Below, piece by piece: positions 1 to 11,553 of a stretch of DNA of 64,000 bases. This DNA comes from Ganoderma boninense (taxonomy: Eukaryota > Basidiomycota > Agaricomycetes > Polyporales > Polyporaceae). The translations under genes were made by a program, and so were the position numbers. Each line of letters starts with the position of its first letter. Position 1 is the stretch's first letter. The notes under the pieces are model-generated. The model searched no databases. It was not told the origin of the DNA and was given only the letters and a program-made list of their open reading frames with translations. The stretch is from the NCBI GenBank assembly GCA_002900995.3, contig CM035307.1, positions 1,798,001 to 1,862,000 on the forward strand. The letters run 5' to 3'.

Positions 1-1653
1 AAACCAGACACACGTGTGAGTACAGGTCCTCCAGTGACAAGAAGCCCTCGCGGATGAGCAGAGCAGCCATCAGATACAAGTTCTGTGGGGTCTTCTCGGT
101 CACATCCGGAGACTGGACAGGGATCAGTAACAACCTCTAAACCCGCCCCGTAACGGACTCGCCTGATAGTAAGTGAACTTGAAGCCTAGAACCTGCGCTA
201 GAACCCGGGTAGTGTTGTTCTCGCCATTATCAAGCCGGGCAGCCAGCGCGTTCCTCGGCGATTTTGAGAACTTCACTAAGACTCTTGCCCCTGTACAAAT
301 TGGGATCGGGTTCGACTGCCATGTCTTCTTGTTTAATGTTGTGGCGGGTCCGACGGCCCCAAGGAGAAAATGAGAGGAGGGACAAGAAGAAACTATGGTG
401 GGTAGCGAGATGGACGGAGAAGACATCAAGGATGATGTCCAAAGCGCGGTTAGGGTCCAGGTCGAAGTATCCGATGAGGCCAAGGGTGCGCTCCCATGAC
501 GGTCGCGCACGGGCCTCGATCGCCTGAAGAGGTTCAGATGGATATCCTGTCGAGGGAGAGTGGGATGGGCCAAGGCTACTTGTAAGCTCTGTCGTCAACT
601 TGCTATATCCCTCGGACTGTTCACGAAGCAGGTTGAACTTATTTTGCTTGTAGCTGTCATGGAAATCAGTATCCAAATGGATGAAAGAAAGAAATGGGGA
701 CAAACTCACAATAGTCCAGTTCGTGTTCTGATCTCCTTCCTCTCGAACGCTAGCTTATCTGCAACCAATCCAACGCTGGCGACCAGGCCCAGGTCGAGTC
801 TCTCACGGCAAATGGTAGGGTCAAGGATGCCTGTGCCCTATAAATGAAACAGTCAGCATGGAGCAGATGAGAACGTGACGCCACAGTATTGCATGGCAAC
901 AAGACGAAAGACAGCCCAGCTAGAGGACACATCATTCAGGTTCTTCATACGGGATTCACAGTTCAATGCCATGAAATAGGCAAAGAACTTATCATCGTGT
1001 ATGTGAACTCGACGATTGGGCCAAAGGTTGACGAGGATGGAGAACCCAGCGGAGCCGGCCACAACCAGCAAGATTCACGAATTCTTCAAAAAATGCAAAA
1101 GGAATCAGCGAAAACGTACCAGAAACCTTCTGACCATCACAACCAGGGTCTCCTTGTCAGACTCCGCATTGCCCTTAGCCTTGACCGCCTGAGCGACGGT
1201 GGCTGCAGACAAGGCGCCTTGCTCTGCCGCAGTTGCTGCCCCCTTCGCATCTCCAAGGATGTCCTCAAGCTCCGAGTCAATAGCCCAAAGGATGTCCACC
1301 AATATCTCCCCGAACGCCGCGACATTGGGATTCTTCTCAGCTCCGGCAGACGACGAAGGTAGATGGTCGACCACCAAGCGGACGAACGCAACGATGTCGT
1401 CGACCGAAAGCGACTTTTTGGGAGACCAAGACAGGAGGGTAGAGGAAAGCAGCGCGTGATATGCGGTCGTCAGTGCAGCATTTGAGTCCGGGTCGTGTGG
1501 ATTAGAGTGGTGGCCGGAAACGAGGGTGCGACTGTCGCCACGATTCCAGTCAATTCGGGATGACCATGTACAGCGATCTGCAACGCACCACTCGATGCTT
1601 CCGCCATTCTCCCAGTTGGCCAGGCATTTGTAGGTCGACTCGAGAATATCCAT
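1..1653 (-). CDS. THO2: THO complex subunit 2 (THO2/THOC2), 5' part only
   Basis: This subunit is the scaffold of the nuclear THO/TREX complex, which couples transcription to mRNA packaging and export. The gene reads leftward and runs off the left edge, so only the amino-terminal part is present. Recognition rests on KFNLLREQSEGYSKL and FDLDPNRALDIILDVF (about 400-650), FGEILVDILWAIDSELED (about 1270-1330) and VLGFKFTYYQ (about 170-200), all characteristic of the THOC2 N-terminal domain. There are several short introns. The ATG at 1653 opens a reading frame that joins these blocks, but the true start is uncertain because this end of the family is poorly conserved. At about 254 the frame must change by one base with no intron available: one G too many in GAGGAAC would restore it. 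The family call is strong; the exon limits are weak. Confidence 0.82.
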
Positions 1654-3212
1654 GCAACGCCAGAACGAAAACAGTCAGAAAGCGAAACCGAGGACAAGAA
1701 GGTGTGGTAGGAAGCAGCCACCGGCACCGTGACGCTTCGCCACAACCTGCGCCTGTTTAGCCTTGTTTGCACGCTCCGTGCAGCGCCTAAAGCTGAAGGG
1801 TCGAGCGCTCAGCGCTTCCATCGCAGTCACTGTCATCCCGCCATCCGACGTGCACCAAGGGCCATACATTGGCATGCAAGGCGGAGGAGGAGGTCAAGCT
1901 CTCTTCAACTTATTATTGGCACAGGTGGAAAGTTCGCACCAAGCACGAAAGTTATTCAAACCTAATACACTTTTTCCTATCGTTAAGATTTTTCTGTTGT
2001 AGACACCTGCAAGGCAAGTCAGTGACCTTTTTTAAGCTCGAAGATATAGTTCTAATGCCTGTACATAGCTAGTCGCCAAGTTTGCATAAGTATTCACAAA
2101 CGCTCTGAGCGCTGAGAGCAGAGGTAAGCATAATCTGGCCGCTGTTACCACTTTCTGCCTGTGGCACGTTTGACTTGACTTGCGGTAAGCGCAAGTTTTC
2201 ACAATTGTGCTCCATGACTTTGCTCCCTACAAACTCACGCTGTGCCGCTATTGTGTTCTTTTCATCCATGAGTATGAGGAGGAAGGGGATCATTCCGAAG
2301 GTTTGTCTTAGACCCGTACGCCCAAACAACGTTGTGGACATATGATGGAACTAGTCCTTCCCTTGGCCGACATTCGAACCAAGGACCGAATGCCATACTC
2401 ACCTGAATCCCCGTTCGCACGTCATCGACATGAAAACTGGAGGAGGCTGGCGTCCTCAGATCTGATGTCCATCGTTCGAGCAAGCAATGTATACTGACTA
2501 AGAAGTATAGGCCGGTAAGTATTAGCTGATGGGAGGTCACCGGGGTGGCGCTGGATTCCAACCCCGCGATCGTCGCCCTTCCTCCACGCCTGCTCCCGGT
2601 TGCATCGTATTTTCGACGAAGAAGGGGACAGCGGCGAGCAACTGCTCTCAAGGTAGCTGCGGCACAGAATAACGGCAAGGAAGGGTCATTCCATCTGCCG
2701 CATGACCTAGCCAGGTGCCGAATACCACTCGCCCTCTCAATCTGGAAAGAACGGGGCCCGGAGCCGCTCGTACTCCAGTCCAATTGCGACGCCTTGCAGC
2801 ACGATGATCAATCAGTTATTTGCCTTTTGATAGTGGCCTCAGATGGTGCGTTTTCGACCCCTCCGGAACATTTGGGTGGCTGATTTCCGTCGTCTTTTGG
2901 CCCAGGCTAAGGACTGCTAAGGATGGGTTTTGGGCTCGGAACGGCGTCTCGAGTTTGACACCGCAACACTCTTTTTGAATGATCTCTACTTCCTTGTACA
3001 GATCTCGCCAAAATGTTCTCACAAGCCCCGCACGTTCATACCGACTCCCGCATAAGATCGCTCCGTGGAATGATTTCCAATGAACTAAGGCTCTTCCCGT
3101 GACGTCGAAAGATCTCAGCATGCGGCAAGTATAAAACTCAACGAGCGTGCTGACTGCACCGCGCTCTCTGGCCAATCCCCCCTTGCAAGGCTGCCTTTCA
3201 CTAGAGCCAGAC
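1654..3212. other. Intergenic region between THO2 and the GH105-type gene
   Basis: The two flanking genes diverge from this 1.56 kb stretch. Open frames of 70-170 codons occur on both strands, but they overlap one another, resemble no family I know and show no consistent splice pattern. The region near 2345-2400 has a tRNA T-loop-like string but no cloverleaf. I see no gene here apart from the TATA-like site noted separately. Confidence 0.5.
3130..3136 (+). promoter_or_regulatory. TATA-like box upstream of the GH105-type gene
   Basis: A TATAAAA string lies about 77 bases before the chosen ATG, a plausible core-promoter distance for a regulated fungal secretory gene. Its use as a promoter is inferred from position only. 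Confidence 0.4.
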
Positions 3213-4764
3213 ATGGCTGTTGTTAGCCTCCTTACCCTTCTGGCGGTCTGCTCAGCAGCTATTGGCAGTTCAGCTCCATCCGAAGGCTTCGATAATGGTA
3301 CCATCGCGATGGTCAAGGCCAACCTTGGGATGGTTGCCACTCACAGGTCTGTTCATTTTCATTTGTTTGTTGTTATTCATGCTCTTACTTTTGCACGACA
3401 TAGCTGGGAAATTGGAACAGAGCTGGAAACCCTGACGGAGCTAGAGTGGCCACAGCTGTCTGTCTTCTACGGGACCGTCCCTCCTCCTGCCCAGCTTCCC
3501 ACTCCCGACACCGCCGCGGATGTGATTAGCAAGGCCACGGCGTATGGTCCTTTCATTTATCTACGTGCTCGTTCGCATTGATTTATTCCCATATGTAGTA
3601 TTGTTGATAACATCACCAACTTTTCCGGGCCCACCCCACTCATTGATGGAGACGGCGCTGTCGGCGATCCCGCAAGTAAGTTCAATTATGTCCGGTCTGA
3701 GTATCCCCGCTTCTTAGAAGTCAATAGAGTCTCGTTCATCTTACTTATCGCATTCATTCCAGGCCTCGGAGTTGCCGTGCTCCTTGCAAACTGGACACGG
3801 ACGGACCTTAATGACACCAAGCTCGCGGATGCCGCCAAGGACCAGCTCGACTACCTCCTCAATGTCGCCCCCCGGACCCCGGATGGAGCTATCTCCCACC
3901 GCACCAGCGAGGTCCAGCTCTGGTAAGGGTCCTTTCCCCCTGGTGTCAATGCGCTCGCGCTCATTACGGTAGGGCGGACTTCGTGTATATGGCCCCGCCG
4001 TTCATCGCGTACTACGGCGCTATCGCGGGTGGTGAATACGGCGCCTCCCTGTTCGCCGAGGCCCACAAGCAATGCATGCTCTACCGCCAGTACCTGAGCG
4101 ATGGCAGTGGACTCTGGCAACATATTGTGCTGGGCTCCTGGCAGGACAACAACCACTGGGGAACCGGTAAGTCGGGCCGACTAATCCACCCCATGCAGCC
4201 GAAGACTGACCTCGCTTCTCTCGGCACCCCTCATAGGAAATGCTTGGGCTGCTGCTGGCATGCTGCGTGTATTTGAAACCATCGCTCGCTCCGGCCATGC
4301 TTGGAAGTTCGCCACTGAGCTGGCAAATCTCGCAATATGGATCGATGAGATTCTGACCCACTCGTGGGCTTTCCAGGTGAGATGGTTTGATGCGACAAAA
4401 GGCGGCTGGTGCTCAAATGTTAACTTTGGGTGTCTTCCGCCAGCACGAAAACGGGACGCTGTACAACTGGATCGACCAGGACGCCTCGGCCACGTTTGCC
4501 GACACCTCCTCCACGGCGCTCCTGGGCGCGGTCTCGTTCCGTCTAGCCACGATCACCGGGAACTCCGTCCACATCCCGAGCGCAAACCGTGCCCTCAAGG
4601 TCATCAAGCAGAGCGTGAACGAGGACGGCTGGCTGCTCAATACCGTGGACCCCGAGACATTCAACACGACGTCGCTCCCTGGTCAGTACAGCCCTGAGGG
4701 ACAAGCGTTTGTTCTGCTCCTGCACTCGGCGTGGCGCGATTTCGAAGCGTCTCGGAAGCTTTAG
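3213..4764 (+). CDS. Secreted six-hairpin glycosidase, GH105-like (unsaturated glycuronyl/rhamnogalacturonyl hydrolase)
   Basis: GH105 enzymes remove the unsaturated uronyl residue left by pectate or rhamnogalacturonan lyases. The start at 3213 gives a clear signal peptide (MAVVSLLTLLAVCSAAIGSS, cleaved near A-x-G/S). The spliced protein of about 400 residues carries WADFVYMAPPF around residues 165-175, whose Asp matches the catalytic Asp of YteR-type enzymes, and WGTGNAWAAAGML, the family's WxxGNxW motif. N-glycosylation sequons (NWT, NDT, NGT, NTT) fit a secreted protein. Five or six short introns interrupt it and all junctions keep frame. No other pectin gene lies beside it. The family is clear; the exact substrate is not, since GH88 and GH105 share the fold. 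Confidence 0.8.
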
Positions 4765-5672
4765 AATCTTCGCGCATATGCATCTCGTGCCCCTCCGCCC
4801 TGCTGCCCGTTAGACAAGAACTAGCCTGTAGCCTTCCTACTGTCGCTACTAATATTAGCTACTTATATTGTCGCTGTTGTTGTATTCAGCCCTTGGAGCA
4901 TGCCATTGACCAATACTTAATTTGCTTAGGCTCTTGGCAGCATCCTCGCCTCTAGGTTACCTTTGATGGTGACCAGGACGAGGATCGGCATTGCAGTACA
5001 TCATTTTGTAGGAATGGAAGGAAAGACGTGCTCTTGGCCACATTTGCACCTTAGTCAATGCCCTTCCACAGAGCTGCGCGTTGGGTTCGTGCGTGCTGGG
5101 AAGTCCCATGAGATGACGGCACCGTGACTACGTAAGCTACGGGAACTGTCCAGAAGGGGGTGTGTTCTTGGGCGTTGAGTCGCGTAATAGGCAGGCGGAA
5201 CGAATAGGCGGCGGGAATTTCCGAGGGCAACCCTGTTCCACCCTCACGGTCGAATTTGACGTTTTGGTAATTTCCGATGTGTAGTCGAATTCGGAGGGAG
5301 GAAGTCCTTACGCAATATCAATGCAAACACCTCAATCTCACTGGTAACTCTTTCAGTGGTCCAGGTGTGGGCCTATGGTCGCAAGACTGGTCCTGTCTAG
5401 AACGAGGACGCGTCGGAACGGCAACTTACGGCAGGTCGAGCGTCGGCGGACCGTGGCGGTTGGCGGGCGAATGAGGGAAAGGGGATGGGTGACTAAGCGG
5501 GCCGAGGGGATGGCCGGAGTCGAGGAACCTGACGAGGCGTCGCTTATAGGATGCGAGATGTTCGCGGGCGGAGGGCGGACGCTGTCCTTGCTGTCCTTGC
5601 AACGCATCGGCCCCCACGTCTCCCCCAGCCTGCGGATAGCCCGCCACCACGGCCGCTTGCTCGTCGAGCACG
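4765..5672. other. Intergenic region downstream of the GH105-type gene
   Basis: No recognisable gene. The overlapping Arg/Pro-rich frames on both strands at 5350-5800 are typical GC-rich shadows. It probably holds the 3' UTR of the hydrolase and the promoter of the small secreted candidate. Confidence 0.5.
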
Positions 5673-6297
5673 ATGCCTGGGATGCTTGTCCTTCTCTCCT
5701 TCCTCGCCTCCCTCCTCTTGTCCTGTCTCTGCTTCCCTTCCGTCTGGGCATCGATAACCGGGGGAGATGAGTTTCTGGATGCGCACGAAGCCGGCCTTGC
5801 GGTCGTTGCGTCCCGTAAGTCCGCCCTCTTGTTCTCGTGCCCTCCTTCACCCTCTCACCTCTCTATGTATAGGAACTCCCTTTCGCGAGTCGGGTCCACC
5901 TGCCTGCATGGCGAAGCTAATTATGCTCAGGCACAAGGTGAGCCCCACACTCTCATGTCCATATCGTCTCCTCGTGCAGTCATTCAACGTTTCGGCCCTC
6001 CCTCCCTCTGCGTTTATAGCTGCAGCAGGACAACTCCCGGAGGCGGAACACATCTACCCAAGCCCGTCGAGCCGCACGAACCTTCAACGTCTCCCCGTCA
6101 CGACCGCCACGAAACATACCATGGAGCGTTGGTGTTCGATTTGGACGGGCGTATGGAAAGCAAAACCATTGACTGTATACCACCACTACCACACTTCTAG
6201 ATGCTTTCGCAGCTGTCTGCGTCTCGTTGTATACCCCGAGACTCCTTTCATACCTGTTCGTTGTTGTCCCAGCTACCCCCTCAACGTGTGCTCGTGA
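5673..6297 (+). CDS. Candidate small secreted protein, function unknown
   Basis: I do not recognise this family. From the ATG at 5673 the product starts with a strong signal peptide (MPGMLVLLSFLASLLLSC, probable cut after VWA). A 58-base intron with consensus ends (GTAAGT...TATAG, 5815-5872) joins two open frames into about 188 residues ending at 6297. A further in-frame 42-base GTGAGC...GCAG segment (about 5939-5980) could be a retained intron. The last 40 residues contain a cluster of Cys (RCFRSC, RCCPSYPLNVC), as in many fungal small secreted proteins. It sits alone between a secreted hydrolase and MRC1. Signal peptide and splice sites are seen; that it is a real gene is inferred. Confidence 0.35.
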
Positions 6298-6557
6298 GAC
6301 TCTTATTTATCAAGCGCTCAGAGAAGCAGGAGAAGCACCTGGGCAGTGGTAACCAGTGCGCACATTCGTGTTGGTATCAATGAGTGTTCAACTTAATGTA
6401 TTCCCAATGTCCTCGGCGAACTAATTACATCTACATGTGGCTTGTCCTACAAATCGTATACAAGGAGAGTGCATATCAATGTCCATAACGCACAAGCAGA
6501 CATTGCGGTGCTGGTTTGGCCCCGCGCCGTGCGGAACCCTACAAAACGACATCGCGC

Positions 6558-9500
6558 CTATGTTGGTTTCGCGAATCTACCCCGCTTGTTTGACACAGCT
6601 GTTGACAGGAAACTGGCCTCCCTGTTAACCTTGGCTGGCTTGACAGCGCCAGATGATTCGGACGATGACGCTGCAGCCCGGGGCGCCTTGAAAGATCCGT
6701 CGCGTTTGGGCTTCACGCCATGTCCCGTCACGGCTGCCGACCCACCCGTGTTGCGCCCGACCACTGGCGCAGCCCGCGACGATGACGTCTCGGACTTGGC
6801 CCATTGCGCCATGCGGGCGTGGGTGGTACCGTTGAGGCGTGAGCTCGTAACCTGTATCATGGTCCGGTGACAGTGCGGTCGCAAGTGCGATGAGCAAGCA
6901 GATCCCGGACGACGTCCGCAGACTTGTCTCACCTGGGTGGGCTCTTCCGCGAGCTCGCGTCGCGCGGAAACCGCCTCGTTCGAGACTTCCCTCACACGAG
7001 GCTCTTGGTCCATCTCGTCGTCGCTCCCGCCGGCGCGCGCGCGATCGATCCAAGACGTGTCTTCGGGGTTGAACGCCTCCATCTCTTCATCCTATCCAAA
7101 TCGGTCAGTCTGCATCCGCATGAGCGGCGAAGGTGCGGCCACTCACCTGTCGCGCCCGTTCCCGGAGCTCTCGGCGAAGCTGGGCCGCAGACACGGTCCC
7201 GGGCTTCTCGTCCTCGAGCGGCTGTTCCTCCGGCTGCGCGAAGTCCAGCTCCATCGCGTCGTTGTTCAGGTGAGCAAACTCGTTCTCATCGTCAGACGTG
7301 CGCGAGTGATACTCATTAGCGAACGCTTGGGTCTCCTTGTTCCTCGCTGGAAGGATGTCAGCAAATGATTCTCACGGACGGATCCGCCGCAGGCACAGTG
7401 ACACCGACCTAACGCTGCGATGGTGTCGTTCTCGACGCGCATTCGCTTGGGCCGTGGCCGCCGCACATCCTCCTCGTCGGAGTCATCATCCTCGAAGCCA
7501 AGTCCCCGATCCCTGCGCCTGACGCGGTAGGCACCCTTGATGGCATCCATATGCACCTTCTCGACGTTCCGATCATCTTCCTCCTGGTGCTCCCTACAAG
7601 CAATACCGACGTCACCTTCTCAGACACCTGGAGAGCTGCACCATTCCACTCACCGAACCTTCTCTAGGACCGCCGCCTCCGCGAGCGTCTTAGCGTCCAT
7701 TTCCTTGTCGTCCACCAGGTCCTCCAAGTGACGATCTTGGTCCTCCCCGTCCTCCTCTTCATCGTCGTCCGGTTTCCTTGCCCCGAAGCCAAACGCGGCC
7801 TCGTCGTCGGACTCCTCCGCCTCGCCCTCGACAAAGTCAGACCGCATCGGTCGCTTGCGCTTGGGAGAGGTCCGTTTCCCGAGAACGTCGAACGCGCTGC
7901 GCAGTTTCGGCGCTGGTCCCGGTGCACGCTCTGGAGATGCAGACACGGCGCGTTTGTACAGCCGCTTCCGAGTAGGGACGTCGTCCTCGTCGGGGTCCTG
8001 GGACAAGATGGGTGCCAGCGGTTTCCTCAGGGACGAGAACACGCTCTTTGCCGAAGCGGTCGTAGAGAACTGCCACCCCGGGGTGACCTGTGTCTTAATT
8101 GGAGACCGGAAGCGCATTGGGCTCTCGTCCGTGAGTGGCCGAGTCTGCGTCAGGAAGCTGCCATCGCTCATGAGCATCTGGTGAGCAAGAAGACAACGCA
8201 TGACAATCCTCACCCGTTCGCGTCTACAAACATCTCCGGAGGTGCTTCATCGCTCGTACTTGCCATCCCTTCTTCAGCAAGGGCCACTTGTTCCTTCTCG
8301 AAGATCTCGTCCGCCTTCTTTCGGAAGGTGTTGCTGACGTCGAGTGCGGCCTGGAGACCGGGTTCCGGGGTCAGGTCGATGTCGTCGTTGGCAGCCTTCA
8401 GTTGGTCAAAGCCCCGAGCATTCTGAGTAAAGCTCCGTCGTCAGCTGCTGTTATCGCAAAGCCCGACAATGTCAATGATCACTTACGTCCGCCTGGGTGG
8501 CGAACTGAGAGAAGCCCCCTCCAAACCCTCCACCACCAAGGTCAAGCTCTTCACCCCCAAGGTCAAGTGCGTCGCCAAGAGGGCTACCGTCTCTCGCTCG
8601 CTCCTTGCCCTTGAGCGAGAACGCAGGCTCGAGACCAAGACCGCTTCCCTCTCCCAGATTCATGGGTACTGGCGACGCCTCGAGGCTCGCCATCCCACTG
8701 ACCCCGCCGAGCCGCAACGGCGGCCCAGGCGTGAACCTGAACGGGTCGTCGTCGTCGTCGTTCGGCAGCTCCTTCAACGGCGAGCGGACGTCTCCGGGCG
8801 CACCTCGCCTCATCGATCCTGAGGGCGACGCCAGCGGCTGTGTCTCGTCTGCGAAGAGTGCGCTGAAACTGTGGCCGAGGCGGAGCGACACGGGGGAGAG
8901 CGGCGAGTGGACCTTGGTGTTCTCCTTGTCCTCGCCGCGGTCGAAGCTGAGTCGGACGTCGTTCTCCTTGTCCGTGCCGTCCTCGGTGTGGCTGCCATCC
9001 GTGTTCTCGCCAACCGACGAGACGGAGTCGCGGTGCGCGACGGACGGAGGAGCCGAGTCCGGGGGCTGGGTGTCTCCGTACCGAATCTGTGATTCTTGGG
9101 CTAAGATGCTTCCCAACGATGGCTGAATTGGTGGATGGTTCTCGGCATCGTCCTCGTCGTCGGACTGAGTCGCGATCAGACGAGTGCGTGTGCGGCCTCC
9201 AGGGCGTCGCATGCGCGGTACGAGGAAAGGGTTCTCGTCGTCATCTTCGTCGTCGGCCTGCCCTTCGTTGTCGATGAGCATTGGACTTTGTCGGCCCACC
9301 ATTTTATCCTCTTCGCCGGATCCCTCCACAGCGTGACCATTGTCTTCGGGCTTCCATTCCTGGTCGCTTTCGTCGTCAGAGACCGTCTCCGAGGCCTTGG
9401 ATTTGGCCTGCCGCTGTTGGATGATCTCCTGCAACAGCTCTGCTGGGGACTTTGCCGGCACAGCTGACTCAACGTGCTCTTTGAGCCTCCCACCGCGCCT

Positions 9501-11185
9501 CTTCCAGTCCTCCAGCTTCGTCCTGTCGATCTGCTGCCTGTCCCTCTCCGCCTTTTGCATGAGCATCTTGTTCAAGTCCTGTCTTGAAAGCTTCTGTTGC
9601 TTCGCACTTTTCGCCGACGATGGCTCGAATGCAGATGCAGCAGACGCCTTGAACACGCGCCGCATTTGCGAGTCATCGACAGGAAGCTGCACGGTCTTCC
9701 GACGCGCATTGGGGCTGGCGTAGGCAAGCTGATCCGCCCTCCCTTTGGACGGACGAGCTCCGCGGGCGTACTCGGTGCGACGGGCCTCCCCCTCTTCGCG
9801 CAGAACGCTTTCCTGGTTGTCCGCGATCTCGAGGTCACTTTCCTCGTCGTCCACCAGGGGCTGCTGTTGCTGTTGTTCCAACAGACGGAGCTTGGCCTCA
9901 CGCAGTTCCTGTTGTCTCCTGGTCTCCTCAGCTGCTGCCTGCTTCTGCTTGATCAGCGTTAGCCCATCTGGGAGGTCATCATCTTCAGATTGCGAGTCAG
10001 CGTCTCCAAGCAAGCCATTCGCCACAAAGAAATCGTCCTTAGTTGCCTCCTTCGAAGACTCGGGACGTTCCGGGCTCAGTTCGACTCGGCCTGTAGATGG
10101 AGAGGAGGATTGAATGGGGTCCGAGGACGGAATCCGAGGAGTCTCAGGTTTCAGTACGGAGACGCTGTAACATGTTAGTGCCTATGGAAGTGTCTGGCCA
10201 AGAAGATGGCCTCACCGAGACAAGAGGCTGGAGAGCGTGAATTGTTTAGGTTGGTCAGATCTCGACAGGGAAACAGGCTGATCGGCAACGAGCCGGGCCG
10301 TCGTCTTCTGCATTTCCTCGCGCTCTTTCTTGGTGGGCGCCTTTGGGGACAAAGGCGTTGGAGGTCAGCCGAAGAGCAGCAGGGAGGACGCGACGTGCCA
10401 CTAACCTTGGTACGTGGGCCGGCTTTCTTTCCCTTCCCTGCTGCTTTGGAGCCCTTGGAGGGCCTCAAGCTGCCTGCAGGTTCATCGTCACTATTCGACG
10501 GGCGTAGTTCAACGGCTCGCGCCTTGCCCTTCCCTTTCTTCGGCATGGCTTCGATAGATGTAGGGGGAGTGGAGGAAGAGCCCGACCTTGGAGTGCCAAT
10601 AGGATGGCGAAGGGGACTCCGGGGGGAAGAGAGTGGATGTGATTCGTGACCAGAGTTAGGTTGGGAGATAGGACTTGACGCAGTTCGTCTGTGCGCAAGA
10701 GGAGAGACAGAGACGGGAGATTGAAGGGGAGAAGAGCCGGGTAAATAGGACGGTGAGCCACTGACCGCATCTGGGATGGGCTGATCCTGTGAAAGAGTGG
10801 CATGGGGTGCATCTGTAGGTTGCGGTTCTTGGGGAGTTGCCAGCACAGTAGGTGCCGTTGGTGAATCATCATCATCAAAGTCTGCGTCAATTTGACGGAG
10901 GGCAGCCTTCCAGTCATGCAAGTGAGAGGGGAGCGCATCGTCGCCGCTCTCCTGGGACGCGTCGCTATCATTGTCGGCGTACGAGTGCTGGGGTTGAGGG
11001 GACGCGTTTGATAGATCAGGAGGGTCGGAGGTTGGTGGAAGATCGTAGAGAGAGCTAGTAGAAGAGTCGGGGTCAAAGTCTAGTTCGAGGCTGGTGTCGA
11101 AGGAGGTATCGGGGGTTGACGTGTTTCGTGGCTTGCCATAGGTCCTGGTGGGTCGTTTGATGGCAGGCGAAGATGAGTCGGACAT
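6558..11185 (-). CDS. MRC1: Mrc1/claspin, replication checkpoint mediator
   Basis: Mrc1 travels with the replication fork, links polymerase epsilon to the CMG helicase and passes the Mec1/ATR signal to the effector kinase. The protein begins MSDSSSPAIKRPTRTYGK at 11185 and is mostly acidic and low in complexity. The Mrc1-like domain is near 7500-7850: SDFVEGEAEESDDEAAFGFG, the acidic stretch, then VHMDAIKGAYRVRRRDRGLG. The C-terminus keeps the family tail (ARMAQWAKSET, GGSAAVTGHG, ending in an RGRFAKPT segment). Many SQ/TQ dipeptides (for example ATQSDDED, LAQESQ, GDTQPP, LTQTRP) form the expected SQ/TQ cluster of kinase sites. Introns are few and short, with one exon of about 1.5 kb (8472 to about 10025). 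It diverges from the uL3 gene across a 368-base promoter. Confidence 0.88.
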
Positions 11186-11553
11186 GGTGAGCAGCAATGT
11201 ACAGAGAGACGCGTATACAGCCAAGCGGGACCTTTCCAGAGATGAGAGAGGGCGTGGCCTGGTCAGCGAGCTCGATGATGGGCCTGTCCGACCAACACTC
11301 TCCCAGCCTGCCATCTACGCGCGCCTCATATTGTGACCGCCTCTGTGACAAGCGCGTTTTTGGCAATCGGGCGTCTTCGCAACAGGTTACCTAAGCACAG
11401 ATCAAATCTGACTAGATCTTATATTCGGAGATACCCGCCGACCTTCCCGTTTGGGAGGTACTGTATAGTTCCTCCAGCCACAGCCGGACCCTCTACAGAC
11501 ATTCCGTTGTCGCCGTCCTCAACGCTACCGACGCCCTCAAGACCCTCCTCAAA
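11186..11553. promoter_or_regulatory. Shared divergent promoter of MRC1 and RPL3
   Basis: These 368 bases separate the ATGs of two diverging genes, so both 5' UTRs and core promoters must lie here unless a 5' UTR intron extends further. I see no clear TATA box on the RPL3 side; a TTATATT string at 11418-11424 is the best candidate. A cell-cycle gene and a strongly expressed ribosomal gene sharing this space is notable. Confidence 0.5.

Noticed and set aside
2345..2400. tRNA-like T-loop (GGTTCGAAT read on the minus strand)
   Set aside because: The flanking bases do not pair into a T-arm and there is no anticodon or acceptor stem.
2262..2783. 173-codon minus-strand frame in the THO2-GH105 gap
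   Set aside because: No splice pattern, no known motif, no signal peptide; overlapped by a plus-strand frame of similar length.
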